In this document: positions 34,844 through 43,162 of the stretch, one piece after another
Position numbering within the stretch: position 1 is the first letter of the stretch
Layout: the number at the start of each line of letters is the position of its first letter
Assembly: GCA_016714465.1 (NCBI GenBank)
Contig: JADKDT010000010.1
Location: forward strand, 62,001-126,000
From: Candidatus Brachythrix odensensis
GTDB lineage: Bacteria; Chloroflexota; Anaerolineae; J036; Brachytrichaceae
Length of the DNA: 64,000 nt
Reading direction: 5' to 3'
Position numbers and translations under genes: made by a program
Notes under the pieces: model-generated
Told to the model about the DNA's origin: nothing
Databases searched by the model: none
What the model saw: the letters and a program-made list of their open reading frames with translations, nothing else

Positions 34844-36283
34844 TTACTTCGCGGGCGGCAACAGGACCGTGTCAATCACGTGAATGACACCGTTCCCCGC
34901 CACGATGTCGGTCGTGACGACGTTCGAAGCGCCATTGAGTTGAACCTTCCCGTCGGTCACCTTGATCGCAATGGCCTTGCCCTGGACCGTGGCTACAGAC
35001 GAGTGCTTGATCACCTCGGCCGCCTTGACGGTGCCGGGAACCACATGGTAGGTCAGGATGTCGACCAGCTTCGCCTTGTTCTCCGGCTTGAGCAGGTCAT
35101 CCAGGGTGGCCTTGCCCAGCTTCGCGAAGGCCTCATCGGTCGGGGCGAAGACAGTGAACGGACCCTTGCCCTTGAGCGTGTCAACCAGACCGGCTGCGGT
35201 CAGCGCGGCGGCGAGGGTCTTGAAACTCCCGGCGGCAACGGCGGTGTCGACGATGTCCTTCGCGGCCGGGGCCATCATCGCGGCCGGCATGATGACGGTG
35301 TCGATGACGTGAATGACGCCGTTGCTGGCCATGATGTCGGTCGCAGTGACCTTGGCATCATTGACCATGACGTTGGCTCCGTCAACCTTGATCTTGACCT
35401 CGGTCCCTTCGACAGTCTTGGCGCTGGTCAGCTTGACCACATCGGCGGCCTTGACCGAGCCAGCCACGACGTGGTAAGTCAGGATGGACACCAGCTTCGC
35501 CTTGTTTTCGGGCTTGAGCAGGTCTTCAACCGTGCCCTTGGGCAGCTTGGCGAAGGCATCGTCGGTGGGGGCGAAGACGGTGAACGGACCCTTGCCCTTG
35601 AGCGTGTCGACCAGGCCGGCCGCGGTCAGCGCGGCGGCAAGCGTCTTGAAGCTGCCAGCGCCGACGGCCGTGTCAACGATGTCCTTCAGGGCCGGGGCCA
35701 TCATGGCGGCGGGCATGATCACGGTGTCGATGACGTGGATGACGCCGTTGCTCGCCTCAATATCGGTCTTGGTCACCTTTGCATCGTTGACCATGACGTT
35801 GGCGCCGTCGACCTTGATCTTGACATCGGTGCCTTCGACGGTCTTGGCGCTGGTCAGTTTGACGACATCGGCGGCCTTAACCGAGCCGGCGACGACGTGG
35901 TAGGTCAGAATGGAAACCAGCTTGGCCTTGTTTTCCGGCTTGAGCAGGTCTTCAACGGTGCCCTTGGGAAGCTTGGCGAAAGCATCGTCGGTGGGGGCGA
36001 AGACCGTGAACGGACCCTTGCCCTTGAGCGTGTCAACCAGCCCGGCGGCGGTCAGCGCGGCGGCCAGCGTCTTGAAGGTCCCGGCGCCGACCGCAGTGTC
36101 GACGATGTCCTTGGGTGCCATAACCGGGGCGGCGGTCGGCTTGGGCACGTCGGTTGGCTTTGGCGCGGCGGTGGGCGGAACAGCGGTGGGCGGAACAGCC
36201 GTGGGCGCGGGCGTGGCGGCGGCGCCACACGCGCTCAGCAGCATCGACGCTACGGCGGCAAACAGCACTACTTTCTTAAACAT
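34844..36283 (-). CDS. Lipoprotein with three tandem fasciclin (FAS1) domains
   Basis: A 479-residue surface protein. The N-terminus is a lipoprotein signal (VLFAAVASMLLSACGAA, lipobox LSAC) followed by a TAVPPTAVPPTAAPKPTDVP-type linker. Three FAS1 domains follow with a 142-residue period, each with FTVFAPTDDAFAKLP or a variant, LTYHVVAGSVKAADVV, and SNGVIHVIDTVIMP. The domains mediate adhesion to surfaces or polymers. The first two are nearly identical and the third has diverged more. AAAGGAG precedes the ATG, so this gene has a leader. Confidence 0.93.
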   Translation of the reverse strand: MFKKVVLFAAVASMLLSACGAAATPAPTAVPPTAVPPTAAPKPTDVPKPTAAPVMAPKDIVDTAVGAGTFKTLAAALTAAGLVDTLKGKGPFTVFAPTDDAFAKLPKGTVEDLLKPENKAKLVSILTYHVVAGSVKAADVVKLTSAKTVEGTDVKIKVDGANVMVNDAKVTKTDIEASNGVIHVIDTVIMPAAMMAPALKDIVDTAVGAGSFKTLAAALTAAGLVDTLKGKGPFTVFAPTDDAFAKLPKGTVEDLLKPENKAKLVSILTYHVVAGSVKAADVVKLTSAKTVEGTEVKIKVDGANVMVNDAKVTATDIMASNGVIHVIDTVIMPAAMMAPAAKDIVDTAVAAGSFKTLAAALTAAGLVDTLKGKGPFTVFAPTDEAFAKLGKATLDDLLKPENKAKLVDILTYHVVPGTVKAAEVIKHSSVATVQGKAIAIKVTDGKVQLNGASNVVTTDIVAGNGVIHVIDTVLLPPAK

Positions 36284-36333
36284 TTGGCTCCTTTCAACTC
36301 CTGAACAATCAACGCAGGGGGGCCTGCGCTACT

Positions 36334-36355
36334 CAAACACTCTGCAAACACTGTG
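36334..36355. repeat. Tandem 11-bp direct repeat upstream of FAS1 gene
   Basis: CAAACACTCTG and CAAACACTGTG follow each other directly, about 50 bp before the FAS1 start. They could be a regulator site. Small hairpins at about 36315-36331 and 36415-36431 are also present. The rest of 36284-36519 shows no gene. Confidence 0.5.
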
Positions 36356-36504
36356 CAGACTTGGTATATTTGTATCGAGACCATCTGAATGTTGGGTGAT
36401 AGCGAGGCAAAGCGCCGGTGAGCTTTCACCGAGACCCGACTCAGACTTGCATCACCGAACGCTCAACCGGCCAATTGCGATGACTGGCCCGGATTGGGAG
36501 TCGT

Positions 36505-36510
36505 TACAAT
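36505..36510 (+). promoter_or_regulatory. -10 box of EamA transporter gene
   Basis: TACAAT lies 9 nt before the ATG at 36520, with no Shine-Dalgarno. Confidence 0.55.
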
Positions 36511-36519
36511 CGGCCGGCC

Positions 36520-37389
36520 ATGGGAATTGGAGATTTGGTGTTGATCCTTGGTCTTGCCGCGCTGTGGGGGTCAACTGCCCTGCTGGTCCGTATCGCGTCG
36601 GTCGACGTAAGCGCCGGATTCATCACCGGCGCGCGTATGTCAATCGCCGCGATCGCGATGATTGGCTACTCCTGGTATCGGGGCAGCTTGCCATCAATCC
36701 GGGCGCGGCCCGGTCAATATGCGTTGATGGGCTTGCTCAATGCCGCGCTGCCGATCGGGCTCGGCGCGTTTGCCGCCACCCGCATTCCGGTGGGCGTTGC
36801 TGCGATCCTGTTCGCGCCGACCCCGTTGTTCGCCGCCATCATCGCGGCGATTTGGCTGCGCGAGCGCCTATCCCCAGTCAAGGTCGGCGGGATTCTGCTC
36901 GGCTTGATTGGTGTTGTGATCCTGATTGGCTGGGTGCCGTTTGAGATTGACGGTCCGGCCGCTCTTGGGATTGCCGCCGCGCTGGGCTCATGCGTGTGCT
37001 ATGGCTTTTCGTCAAACCTGGCCCGGGTCGGCTTTCCCGGGGAAGGCAGCCTGCGGCTCACGACCGGCCAGCTCATTTTTGCCGCGCTTTTGTCGGCGCC
37101 GGTCGCGTTGGCGTCACTGCCCGATCGCATGCCATCGCCGGCAACGCTTGCGATCCTGCTCGTGTTTGGGATCGTGTCAACGGCCATCGCCTACCTGCTC
37201 TTCTTCGGCCTGTTTGAGCGCATCGGCGCGGTTCGGACCCAGATGGTCGCCCTGCTCATCCCGTGTTTCGGGGTGATCTGGGGGGCGGTCTTCCGGGCCG
37301 AGCCAATTACCTGGAATGTCCTGGTCGGACTTGTCATCGTGCTCACGAGCCTGGTCCTTGTCACGGGCTTCACCTTCAAGCGTGTTTGA
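36520..37389 (+). CDS. DMT superfamily transporter (EamA)
   Basis: A 289-residue drug/metabolite transporter with two EamA repeats of five helices each. The first repeat shows LGLAALWGSTALLVRIASVD and ALPIGLGAFAATRIPVGVAA; the second shows GIAAALGSCVCYGFSSNLAR and VSTAIAYLLFFGLFERIGAV. Each repeat ends in the usual GxxLGLIGVVILIG-like helix. The substrate is unknown, and many relatives export amino acids or nucleosides. It is separated from azlC by a long hairpin. Confidence 0.9.
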   Translation: MGIGDLVLILGLAALWGSTALLVRIASVDVSAGFITGARMSIAAIAMIGYSWYRGSLPSIRARPGQYALMGLLNAALPIGLGAFAATRIPVGVAAILFAPTPLFAAIIAAIWLRERLSPVKVGGILLGLIGVVILIGWVPFEIDGPAALGIAAALGSCVCYGFSSNLARVGFPGEGSLRLTTGQLIFAALLSAPVALASLPDRMPSPATLAILLVFGIVSTAIAYLLFFGLFERIGAVRTQMVALLIPCFGVIWGAVFRAEPITWNVLVGLVIVLTSLVLVTGFTFKRV

Positions 37390-37397
37390 ATAACCCA

Positions 37398-37451
37398 CCC
37401 GAATCGGCATCCCCGCACCGGCGTTCGTCGGTGCGGGGATGCCGATTCGGG
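37398..37451. terminator. 54-bp hairpin with perfect 23-bp stem
   Basis: The arms 37398-37420 and 37429-37451 are exact complements around GCGTTCGT. The core CCGGCGTTCGTCGG is a variant of the palindrome core seen elsewhere. It lies between the EamA and azlC genes. Confidence 0.65.
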
Positions 37452-37462
37452 GATATTCAGCA

Positions 37463-38179
37463 ATGACAACCGAGATATCGACCCGTCGCCGCCGCGAGTT
37501 CCTGGGCGGCGTGCGGGCCGTGCTGCCGATCCTGCTGGGCGTGGCGCCTTTCGGGATGATCTATGGCGCGCTCGCCCGCGATGCCGGGCTTGGGCCGGCC
37601 GAGGCGCAGGCCATGTCATCGATCGTCTTTGCGGGCTCGGCCCAGTTCTTGATCGCCGGGCTGATCAAGATCAATGCGCCGGCCTTCATCATCGTCGCCT
37701 CGGTCGTCGTCATCAACCTCAGACATGCGTTGTATTCGGCTTCGATGGCGCCGCGGCTGAGCGGATTGCGTTGGCCCGTCAAAATCCTGATCGCCTACCT
37801 GCTGACCGACGAGGCCTATGCCACCGTCATCCCGCGCTACCGCGAGCGCGCCGACCCGGTCGGGCCCGACCTGCGGCACTGGCATTTTCTGGGGGTTGGC
37901 GTGTCCTTGTGGCTGTGCTGGCAGGCGACGACGGCCCTGGGCGTGTTTCTCGGATCCGCGATCCCGGCGGCGTGGCAGCTCGACTTCACCCTGCCCTTGA
38001 CGTTTATTGCCATCGTTGTGCCCGGGATACGCAACCGTCCAGCCCTGGCCGCGGCGGTAGTGGCCGGGGTGGTCTCGATCCTGGCCTTTGGGCTTGAATT
38101 CAAGCTCGGGCTGATCGTGGCCGCGATCGCCGGAATCGTGGCCGGCGGGCTGGCCGAGCGCGTCCTGGCGCGGGAGTAA
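37463..38179 (+). CDS. azlC: AzlC family branched-chain amino acid exporter subunit
   Basis: A 238-residue large subunit of an AzlCD two-component exporter for branched-chain amino acids. RAVLPILLGVAPFGMIYGAL, SSIVFAGSAQFLIAGLI and VVINLRHALYSASMAPRL are the family signatures. LLTDEAYAT is the usual TDExFA loop. About six to seven membrane helices are predicted. The start at MTTEIS (37463) lies just after the hairpin. It is followed 4 bases later by azlD, so the two are cotranscribed. Confidence 0.92.
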   Translation: MTTEISTRRRREFLGGVRAVLPILLGVAPFGMIYGALARDAGLGPAEAQAMSSIVFAGSAQFLIAGLIKINAPAFIIVASVVVINLRHALYSASMAPRLSGLRWPVKILIAYLLTDEAYATVIPRYRERADPVGPDLRHWHFLGVGVSLWLCWQATTALGVFLGSAIPAAWQLDFTLPLTFIAIVVPGIRNRPALAAAVVAGVVSILAFGLEFKLGLIVAAIAGIVAGGLAERVLARE

Positions 38180-38183
38180 GCGG

Positions 38184-38513
38184 ATGGACCTGAACCAACT
38201 CCTGCTCTTCGCCCTGGCCGGGTTGGCGACCTTCCTGATCCGGCTGTCGTTCATCGCGCTCCTGGGCCGCATGGCGGTGCCGGTCTGGGTCCGCCGGATC
38301 TTGCCGTACGTGCCGACGGCGGCGCTGACGGCCATCATCGTGCCGGAGCTGCTCATGCGCGGGGATGTCGTGTTTCTGAGCCTGTCCAACACCCGGCTGA
38401 TTGCCGGGCTGCTGGCATGCGGTGTCGCCTGGCGCACGAAGAATGCCTTTCTGACCATCGGGGCCGGGATGGTAGCGCTGTGGGTGTTGACGGCGGTGGT
38501 AGGGAGAGAGTAG
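38184..38513 (+). CDS. azlD: AzlD domain protein, small exporter subunit
   Basis: A 109-residue partner of AzlC with three to four membrane helices. LLFALAGLATFLIRLSFIAL and LPYVPTAALTAIIVPELL are typical of AzlD, as is the ending TIGAGMVALWVLTAVVG. It begins 4 bases after azlC. The pair forms a complete AzlCD system with no adjacent Lrp/AzlB regulator. Confidence 0.9.
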   Translation: MDLNQLLLFALAGLATFLIRLSFIALLGRMAVPVWVRRILPYVPTAALTAIIVPELLMRGDVVFLSLSNTRLIAGLLACGVAWRTKNAFLTIGAGMVALWVLTAVVGRE

Positions 38514-38709
38514 ATTTGGTGCGCTTTTGGGTGCGGACCAGATGGATCGTACCTGCACCAAGACAGTGGGACAGTCGTAGGCTGTCCACTCTGGATCTGC
38601 CAACGCGTATTCACTGCTTCAGTTTGTATGCCGTATATTTGGACACAGCAACAGGATCGAACCGGCCGAATTGGCCGACTAGTAATTCATTCCTCCTAGG
38701 CTGATATTA
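38514..38709. other. Lower-GC spacer upstream of gene fragments
   Basis: This 196-base region is visibly richer in A+T than its neighbours (for example around 38610-38640 and 38680-38710). I see no gene, RNA or strong repeat. It may be part of an imported segment that also contains the fragments that follow. Confidence 0.5.
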
Positions 38710-38874
38710 ATGACAGTGATCACTCCTAACCTTGCCTTAGCGGGCTATCGAAGTTTCGGCAAAGTACCCCAGTATTTTGATCGGTTTGCGAAGATCAACT
38801 TGCTCATAGGGCGCAACGATGCTGAAACGTCCAACGTTTTGCGTTTTCTGGACGAGTTGGTGCGGGTTCGGTGA
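38710..38874 (+). pseudogene. N-terminal fragment of an AAA/OLD-type ATPase
   Basis: 54 residues reading TPNLALAGYRSFGKV, then FAKINLLIGRNDAETSNVLR, then a stop. This is the first strand and P-loop region of the AAA_15/OLD-like ATPase family, whose normal loop is GRNNAGKSN. Here the Lys-Ser pair of the Walker A motif is replaced (ETS) and the remaining ~300 residues are missing. It is a decayed end of an imported, possibly defence-related gene. Codon and base composition differ from neighbours. Confidence 0.65.
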
Positions 38875-39168
38875 TCGTTACACTGGGGGCAAGCGCACCG
38901 GGCGCGATGCGCAACCACGCCATCATGGTTCAAGTCGTGGACGTCGACGCCCATTGCGTGCAGACGAGCAAGGCCGGGGCCTTGATCGTCAGAGCTCCCG
39001 CCGACTATCCCTATGGTGAGCGGCAAGATCACCGCCGATGCCATCGCCGGCATTCGTTGGACGTTCTCGCAGCCCATCGCGAACACCGATCCGTCAACCT
39101 GGGGCGGTGTGATGGTGGAGCCGTTGGTGCTCGCTGGCGCGTCGAACGTGCCGGCTGACAATACATAG
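38871..39168 (+). pseudogene. C-terminal fragment of a VOC (glyoxalase-like) protein
   Basis: AIMVQVVDVDAHCVQTSKAG and ADYPYGERQ continue, after a one-base shift near 39030, as ITADAIAGIRWTFSQPIANT and DPSTWGGVMVEP. This is the second half of a vicinal-oxygen-chelate domain, with the metal-binding residues in the WTFSQ strand region. The first half is absent, and the left end is fused to the ATPase fragment. No Shine-Dalgarno is seen. Confidence 0.6.
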
Positions 39169-39204
39169 GCCTCCGGTCTGTAACACGGATCCCGGCGAAA
39201 ACCA

Positions 39205-40176
39205 ATGAGCAACCCATTCAAATCCCCCCGCTACCCCCGCGTCATCCTGGCCGCGGTCTGCATTCCCTGGGACGCGCGGGGCGAGGTCCTCCCCGACCCC
39301 TTCCGCGAGCAGATCCGCCTGCACCTGCGGGCCGGCATCCGGCACCTCTATGTCTTCGGCACCGCCGGCGAGGGTTATGCCGTCACCGAGCGCCAATTCG
39401 ACCAGATCGTCGATCTCTTCCACGCGGAGATGAAAGGGCCCGATGCGCACCCCATGATCGGGCTGATCAGCCTGTCGACCCGCGCCATCATCGAGCGGAT
39501 CGAGCGCTGTCTCGAGCGCGGACTGAGCACTTTCCAATTTGCTCTGCCGGGGTGGGGGGCCCTCAACGATAGCGAGCTGGCGACTTTCTTCGCCGAGGTG
39601 CTTGGCCGCTTCCCGCAGGCCCAATTCGTCCACTACAACCTGCAACGGGCTGGGCGCGTGCTCACCCCCGCCGAGTATGCCCGCCTGGCCGCCGCGCACC
39701 CCAACCTGGTCGCGGCCAAGAACGGGACCAGCGCCATCGTCATGCTGCGCGACCTGCTGGTCCAGGCCCCGATGCTGCGCCATTTCTACACTGAGCTGGG
39801 CTTCCCCCAGGGCTGCCAGGTGGGCGAGCCGGGCTATCTGATGTCTCTGACGACGATGAACCCGGCTCTGGCGCTGCGCTTCTTCGAGGCTGGCCTGCGC
39901 GGCGATCTGGCGACCTTGTTTGGCATCCAGGCCGAGGCCCTTGAACTCTTCGAGCTGCTGGTCGGCAGCGGCGGAGCCGAGATTGGGGCGACCTTTCAAG
40001 GCGCAAAAGCCCACATGGATGGGGCCTACGAGAAAGCCCTGGCCAGGGTGCTCGATCCCAACATGCCGCTGCGCTTGCTGCCGCCGTATCAGTCCGTAAG
40101 CGAGGCAGCTTATCGCCAGTTCGTGGGCCGGGTGCGGGAGCGTCTGCCGGGATGGATGCCGGACGCTGCACCGTAA
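39205..40176 (+). CDS. Dihydrodipicolinate synthase/N-acetylneuraminate lyase family protein
   Basis: A 323-residue class I aldolase-type TIM barrel. The substrate-carboxylate loop is FGTAGEGYAVTERQ (GTTGE-like), the catalytic Tyr is in VHYNLQRAGR, and the Schiff-base Lys is in NLVAAKNGTSAI. The family includes DapA, Nal, KdgD and hydratase-aldolases. The altered loop sequence and the RraA-like neighbour make a pyruvate-aldolase role in sugar-acid or aromatic breakdown more likely than lysine synthesis, which is an inference. A perfect hairpin follows the stop. Confidence 0.85.
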   Translation: MSNPFKSPRYPRVILAAVCIPWDARGEVLPDPFREQIRLHLRAGIRHLYVFGTAGEGYAVTERQFDQIVDLFHAEMKGPDAHPMIGLISLSTRAIIERIERCLERGLSTFQFALPGWGALNDSELATFFAEVLGRFPQAQFVHYNLQRAGRVLTPAEYARLAAAHPNLVAAKNGTSAIVMLRDLLVQAPMLRHFYTELGFPQGCQVGEPGYLMSLTTMNPALALRFFEAGLRGDLATLFGIQAEALELFELLVGSGGAEIGATFQGAKAHMDGAYEKALARVLDPNMPLRLLPPYQSVSEAAYRQFVGRVRERLPGWMPDAAP

Positions 40177-40183
40177 ATGATCA

Positions 40184-40228
40184 TCGGGAAGGAAAGTGCC
40201 CGGCGGAGCCGGGCACTTTCCTTCCCGA
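40184..40228. terminator. Perfect 21-bp hairpin with GGA triloop
   Basis: The arms 40184-40204 and 40208-40228 are exact complements around GGA, 7 bases after the DapA-like stop. No T-tract follows. Confidence 0.65.
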
Positions 40229-40279
40229 CATGAATCCAGGTGTGTGGCGCCAAGCCATCCACACAAGCGAGGAAGCAAC

Positions 40280-40852
40280 GTGGTTCTGTTCTTTGACACC
40301 GAGACAACTGGAATTCCGCTGAACCGCAACGCCCCGGTCACGGACTTGCGCAACTGGCCGCGGATGGTCCAGCTCGCCTGGCTGATGACGGACGACACAG
40401 GCAAGGAGCTCTCGAGCGCCGAACACATCATCAAACCGGATGGCTATCTCATTCCACGGGATGCCGCCCGGATTCACGGCATTACCACCGAGCGGGCGCT
40501 GCAAACGGGCGCCGATCTCACCGCCGTCCTGAACGCCATCCAGCCCGGCATCGTCAAGGCGTCGGCTCTGGTTGCTCACAACATGGCCTTCGACGAAAAG
40601 ATCCTGGGCGCCGAATTTCTGCGATCCGGCTTCAAGAATCCCTTGACGACCAAGCAGCGCCGCTGCACCCTGCAGGAGTCGACCGACTTTTGCCGCATCC
40701 CTGGGCAGTACGGATTCAAGTGGCCGTCGCTGGATCAACTCCACCGGAAGTTGTTCGGCGCCCCGATAGGCGGCGCGCACAGCGCCCTGGCCGACACCCG
40801 GGCCTGCGCGCGCTGCTTCTTCGAGCTCAAGCGGTTGAACGTCATCGACTAG
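40280..40852 (+). CDS. DnaQ-like 3'-5' exonuclease
   Basis: A 190-residue DEDDh exonuclease. Exo I is LFFDTETTGIPL (Asp and Glu metal ligands), Exo II is ALVAHNMAFDEKIL, and Exo III is HSALADTRACARC with His and Asp. It lacks polymerase or clamp-binding parts, so it is a stand-alone nuclease for DNA or RNA trimming. The start is GTG at 40280 with AGGAAG just upstream. The stop TAG directly abuts the ATG of the RraA gene, so the two are coupled. Confidence 0.88.
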   Translation: MVLFFDTETTGIPLNRNAPVTDLRNWPRMVQLAWLMTDDTGKELSSAEHIIKPDGYLIPRDAARIHGITTERALQTGADLTAVLNAIQPGIVKASALVAHNMAFDEKILGAEFLRSGFKNPLTTKQRRCTLQESTDFCRIPGQYGFKWPSLDQLHRKLFGAPIGGAHSALADTRACARCFFELKRLNVID

Positions 40853-41485
40853 ATGAAACCAATGATCGACCCCATCGCCTTTCTCCACCTCTCACCCACC
40901 ACGCTCGCGGATGTCCTGAGCCGCAATCAGGTCATGGACTGTGGCATCCGGCCGCTGTGGCCGGGGATGGCCCGGATCGCGGGACCAGCCTACCCCGTCC
41001 GCTGCGCGCCGGGCGACAACCTGATGCTTCATGCGGCGATCTACCGCGCCCCGGCAGGGTCGGTCATCGTCGTGCAGGCTGGCGACCTGGAGTACGCCGT
41101 TGCGGGCGGCAACGTGTGCGCGGTCGCCCAACGGCGCGGGATCGCGGGGTTTGTCGTGGACGGCCTGATCCGCGATGTGGCCGAGGCCCGGGCCAACAGC
41201 TTCCCCGTCTATGCGCGCGGGGTGGTTCCGTTTCCGGGTGGCAAAGAAGTCGCGATCCCGCTAAACACGCCTGTCGTGTGCGGCGGGGTGAGCGTGGCCC
41301 CGGGCGACATCGTTGTCGCCGACGAGGAAGGGATTGCGGTGATTCCCCACGCGCAGGCGGAGGCTGTCCTCGCCCGGGCTCAGGCCAAGGCGGAGAAGGA
41401 TGGGGCGGAGACGTTGGATGCTTGGGAATCCGCCCATCGCGCCCGGATCGACGAGATCCTTCGGCGCAAGCGGTATGCCGGGTAG
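40853..41485 (+). CDS. RraA family protein (4-hydroxy-4-methyl-2-oxoglutarate aldolase-like)
   Basis: A 210-residue RraA/HMG-aldolase-like protein. IAGFVVDGLIRDVAEARANS is the family GxxGxVxDGxxRD segment, with the Arg and Asp that bind substrate and metal. PGDNLMLHAAIYRAPAGSVI precedes it, and VVCGGVSVAPGDIVVADEEG follows. Such enzymes cleave oxo acids to pyruvate, while others of this fold bind RNase E. With the DapA-like gene two positions upstream, an oxo-acid aldolase role is more likely. The ATG follows the exonuclease stop with no gap. Confidence 0.88.
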   Translation: MKPMIDPIAFLHLSPTTLADVLSRNQVMDCGIRPLWPGMARIAGPAYPVRCAPGDNLMLHAAIYRAPAGSVIVVQAGDLEYAVAGGNVCAVAQRRGIAGFVVDGLIRDVAEARANSFPVYARGVVPFPGGKEVAIPLNTPVVCGGVSVAPGDIVVADEEGIAVIPHAQAEAVLARAQAKAEKDGAETLDAWESAHRARIDEILRRKRYAG

Positions 41486-41851
41486 GCCCTTCGCATAGGC
41501 ATTGGGCGCGGCCTAGGCCGGCCGGTGCCCGGGCCGGGAGCCTGACTGGCTATGCAGGCGCCGCCGATGCAGGCGCGGCCTTTAGGCCGCGCATCTGCGC
41601 GCGGGCGGCATCAGGAGCGCGCTCATACACTCCGGCGGACGAGCTATTGTTTGGGGTATGGGTTCTGGCCTAATGCCAGTGGGCGTGTAGCCTGCCCTGG
41701 CCACGCGGCGCTGCGCGGATTGCGCGGCCTTCAAGTCGCGCCTACAGCTTGCCATCGTTGTGCGGCGCATCTGAGAGCGCCGCTCATACGCCCCGCGTTC
41801 CGCCCAATTGCGCGTACGATTACCTCACTCACATCGCAGTGAGGCATACCC
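41486..41851. repeat. Repeat-rich intergenic region
   Basis: No gene is seen in these 366 bases. GCGCGGCC-TTTA-GGCCGCGC forms a hairpin around 41573-41592, and related GCGCGGCCT units occur near 41508 and 41727. A motif GCGCATCTG ... GAGCGC-GCTCATAC occurs twice (about 41590-41630 and 41765-41790). These look like decayed copies of a short palindromic repeat. Confidence 0.55.
41815..41844 (+). promoter_or_regulatory. P450 promoter with operator-like inverted repeat
   Basis: TACGAT (41815-41820) is followed at once by CCTCACT-8 nt-AGTGAGG (41823-41844). The inverted repeat covers the expected transcription start and ends 7 nt before the P450 ATG, so it could be a repressor site or an mRNA hairpin. 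Confidence 0.5.
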
Positions 41852-43090
41852 ATGACCACCTTAACTCCCGCCCCCCCGATCCCTTCGAACTTCAACGACC
41901 CGGCCTTCCGGGCTGATCCGTATCCCTTCTACACCCGCATGCGCCAGACGGCCCCCGTTGCGCCGATGAAGGCCATCATGGGCGCTCAATCCTGGCTGAT
42001 TACCCGCTACGACGATGTCGTCAGCGCGCTCAAGGACCCGCGATTCTCCAGCGACCCCAAGGACATGGGCGCCGACTCGGATCGTATGAAAGCGTGGTGG
42101 ATGCCCCGTGTGTTCAAGGTCCTGTCCAACAGCATGATCACCAGCAATGATCCGGCTCATAAACGCCTGCGCGGTCTGGTCCATCTGGCGTTTACCCCCA
42201 AGCGGATCGAACGCATTACGGCCCGGGTCGAAGAAGTCACGTCCAGCCTGCTGGATGCGGCCGGGCGCAAGAACGAAATCGATCTGATTCGCGAATTCGC
42301 CTTGCCGGTGCCGCTGACGGTGATTTCCGAGCTGATGGGCGTGCCGGCAAAGGAGCAGATGGGTTTCTTCAACGCTGTCTCGCCGTTTCTGGACAGCCTG
42401 ACCGGCAATCCGCTGAAGATCCTCGGCCAATTCCCCAACGCCACCCGCCTATTGCGTTTCTTTGAGCGCATGATCGCCCTGCGCCGGGCTGACCCGCAGG
42501 ATGACCTGATCAGCGCCCTGGTCCAGGCTGAAGAGGCTGGTGATCGCTTGACTCCCGATGAATTGCTGTCGATGATCTTCCTGCTCCTGCTGGCAGGGCA
42601 CGAGACCACCGTCAACCTGATTGGCAACGGCACGCTGGCGTTACTCGAGTATCCCGATCAGGCCGCCTGGCTGCGCCAGCACCCGGAAATGATCGACCGG
42701 GCGATCGATGAGCTCTTGCGTTACGCCAACCCGGTCGAGCATGGCACCAATCGCATTCTGACCGAGGACGTGACGCTGCATGGGGTGACGATGCCAAAGC
42801 ACAGCACTGTGTTGCTGATGCTGGCCGCCGCCAACCGGGACGAAACCGTCTTCCCAAATGCAGACCGACTCGACCTCAATCGCAACCCCAACCGGCATGT
42901 CGCCTTCGGTCTGGGCATGCATTACTGCCTCGGCGCGCCCTTGGCCCGCCTGGAAGGTCGGATCGCCATCAGCGCCCTGGTCCAGCGTTTCCCCAACATG
43001 CAGCTGCTGGTGCGCCCGGAGCAGGTCGAGTGGCGAACCGCCGTGGCCGTGCGCGGGGTCAAGCGACTGCCGGTGCGGCTCAGCGGTTAG
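41852..43090 (+). CDS. Cytochrome P450
   Basis: A 412-residue soluble bacterial P450 (CYP107-like). The I-helix has LLLAGHETTVNLIGN, the K-helix ExxR lies in DELLRYANPVEHGTNRIL, and the heme loop is FGLGMHYCLGAPLARLEGRI with the thiolate Cys. All core residues are intact. Redox partners (ferredoxin and its reductase) are not adjacent, and the substrate is unknown. It is monocistronic, with an inverted repeat before its start. It converges on the MocR gene across a run of eight Gs at 43124-43131. Confidence 0.93.
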   Translation: MTTLTPAPPIPSNFNDPAFRADPYPFYTRMRQTAPVAPMKAIMGAQSWLITRYDDVVSALKDPRFSSDPKDMGADSDRMKAWWMPRVFKVLSNSMITSNDPAHKRLRGLVHLAFTPKRIERITARVEEVTSSLLDAAGRKNEIDLIREFALPVPLTVISELMGVPAKEQMGFFNAVSPFLDSLTGNPLKILGQFPNATRLLRFFERMIALRRADPQDDLISALVQAEEAGDRLTPDELLSMIFLLLLAGHETTVNLIGNGTLALLEYPDQAAWLRQHPEMIDRAIDELLRYANPVEHGTNRILTEDVTLHGVTMPKHSTVLLMLAAANRDETVFPNADRLDLNRNPNRHVAFGLGMHYCLGAPLARLEGRIAISALVQRFPNMQLLVRPEQVEWRTAVAVRGVKRLPVRLSG

Positions 43091-43162
43091 CGCCGCACGG
43101 CTGGAAAGCAGCAAGCCGCCCCCGGGGGGGGCGCCCCGCCAGTTTTGCTTTAGGGTTACCTC

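Noticed and set aside
38640..38712. tRNA-like sequence (GGTTCGATCC on the minus strand)
   Set aside because: The T-loop-like decamer is not flanked by pairing stems, and no acceptor or anticodon arm can be drawn.
43118..43131. C5-G8 tract after the P450 gene as a slippery or phase-variable site
   Set aside because: It lies outside both flanking coding regions, so length change would not alter a protein. It could still be a terminator stem, but the pairing is poor.
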